From Bradyrhizobium sp. ORS 278 (GTDB lineage Bacteria > Pseudomonadota > Alphaproteobacteria > Rhizobiales > Xanthobacteraceae): a stretch of 64,000 nucleotides of DNA. Positions within the stretch are counted from its first letter, which is position 1. Each line of letters starts with the position of its first letter. Below the pieces are notes generated by a model. The model worked only from the letters and a program-made list of their open reading frames with translations, was not told where the DNA came from and did not search any database. Shown here piece by piece: positions 63,767 to 64,000 of this stretch. A program made the translations under genes and the position numbers. The DNA lies in NCBI RefSeq assembly GCF_000026145.1, contig NC_009445.1, positions 310,001 to 374,000 of the forward strand. Reading direction: 5' to 3'.

Positions 63767-64000
63767 TCAGTGCTTGGTGACGGCGACGCCGAGGCGGTCG
63801 ATGGTCGGCGCGTTGAGGCAGTAATCCTCGTAATGCGCATCGCTGGTTCCCGCCGCGAGGTCGCGATGGCAGCGCGGCTTGTCCTTGCACATCGCGCAGA
63901 CCCGCTCCATGTCGCGCAGCACCAGCGGCTCGGCGCGCGACAGCGCGGCCTCGTCGATGCCGAGCGCCTTCAGCATCAGGGGCAGCTCATCGGCCGCGTG
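63767..64000 (-). CDS. DUF6455-like small Cys-rich protein, 5' end outside the window
   Basis: Visible part is 77 codons and open through the window edge (HAADELPLMLKALGIDEAAL). The family-like core is LRDMERVCAMCKDKPRCHRD with three Cys and a His, then HYEDYCLNAPTIDRL. The Cys pattern suggests metal or Fe-S binding. ATG 63976 is in frame but probably internal, because similarity-like sequence continues upstream. It may be co-transcribed with the cytochrome c gene. Confidence 0.8.
   Translation of the reverse strand, partial: HAADELPLMLKALGIDEAALSRAEPLVLRDMERVCAMCKDKPRCHRDLAAGTSDAHYEDYCLNAPTIDRLGVAVTKH

Overview
The window looks like chromosomal DNA of a Bradyrhizobium-type alphaproteobacterium (Nitrobacteraceae). 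The base composition is high-GC and open antisense frames are abundant. The housekeeping gene order fits this group: hemD-mic60-hemY beside tsaD-gpsA, and rsmB-heparinase-purH. Several families of short palindromic intergenic repeats that I associate with Bradyrhizobium and Rhodopseudomonas are present. The genus call rests on gene content and remembered repeat families, not on a search.

Layout. 1-1.6 kb: an accessory tcmP gene cut by an in-frame amber codon, a gene-free stretch with one copy of a ~350-bp repeat, and tRNA-Thr(CGU). 1.8-8.7 kb: heme genes (hemD, a Mic60-like membrane protein, hemY) divergent from tsaD, gpsA and an EVE-domain gene. 9-13 kb: two tandem glnK-amtB pairs with a NtrC/sigma54-like promoter between them. 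13-18.6 kb: a GYF-domain membrane protein, tesB, a UbiH-type hydroxylase, a TetR-Trm112-hydrolase operon, and a divergent small membrane gene broken by TAG. 18.9-25 kb: cupredoxin-FTR1 iron permease, Lon-N domain protein, YbbN-like thioredoxin, tRNA-Gly(GCC), a caspase-fold protein lacking both catalytic residues, and pncB. 25-33 kb: amidase, a soluble beta-propeller sugar dehydrogenase with a diheme cytochrome c, panE, an SDR, an IS481-family insertion sequence, and a DsbA-like isomerase. 33-47 kb: MATE exporter, DUF2239, GST, serine hydrolase, gamma-glutamyltransferase, MFS, purH, heparinase-like protein, rsmB, SDHAF4-like protein, L,D-transpeptidase. 47-56.7 kb: acs, topoisomerase IB, fasciclin protein, a membrane cytochrome b with a Tat molybdoenzyme, MFS and leuB. 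56.7-58.2 kb: a 1.46-kb gene-free mosaic of repeats and an IS-end relic. 58.2-64 kb: two unknown exported or anchored proteins, asd, a UPF0114 protein, beta-carbonic anhydrase, a CitE-like lyase, a small cytochrome c, and a partial DUF6455 gene.

Most of the window is core metabolism. I found no CRISPR array, prophage, integrase or complete defence system. The points most worth following are the structured ~350-bp repeat with nested hairpins in both copies, two genes interrupted by in-frame TAG, the double-mutant pseudo-caspase, the IS inserted precisely into a palindromic repeat with a visible 4-bp target duplication, the TetR double operator facing a broken target gene, and the nitrogen-control promoter between the duplicated glnK-amtB pairs.
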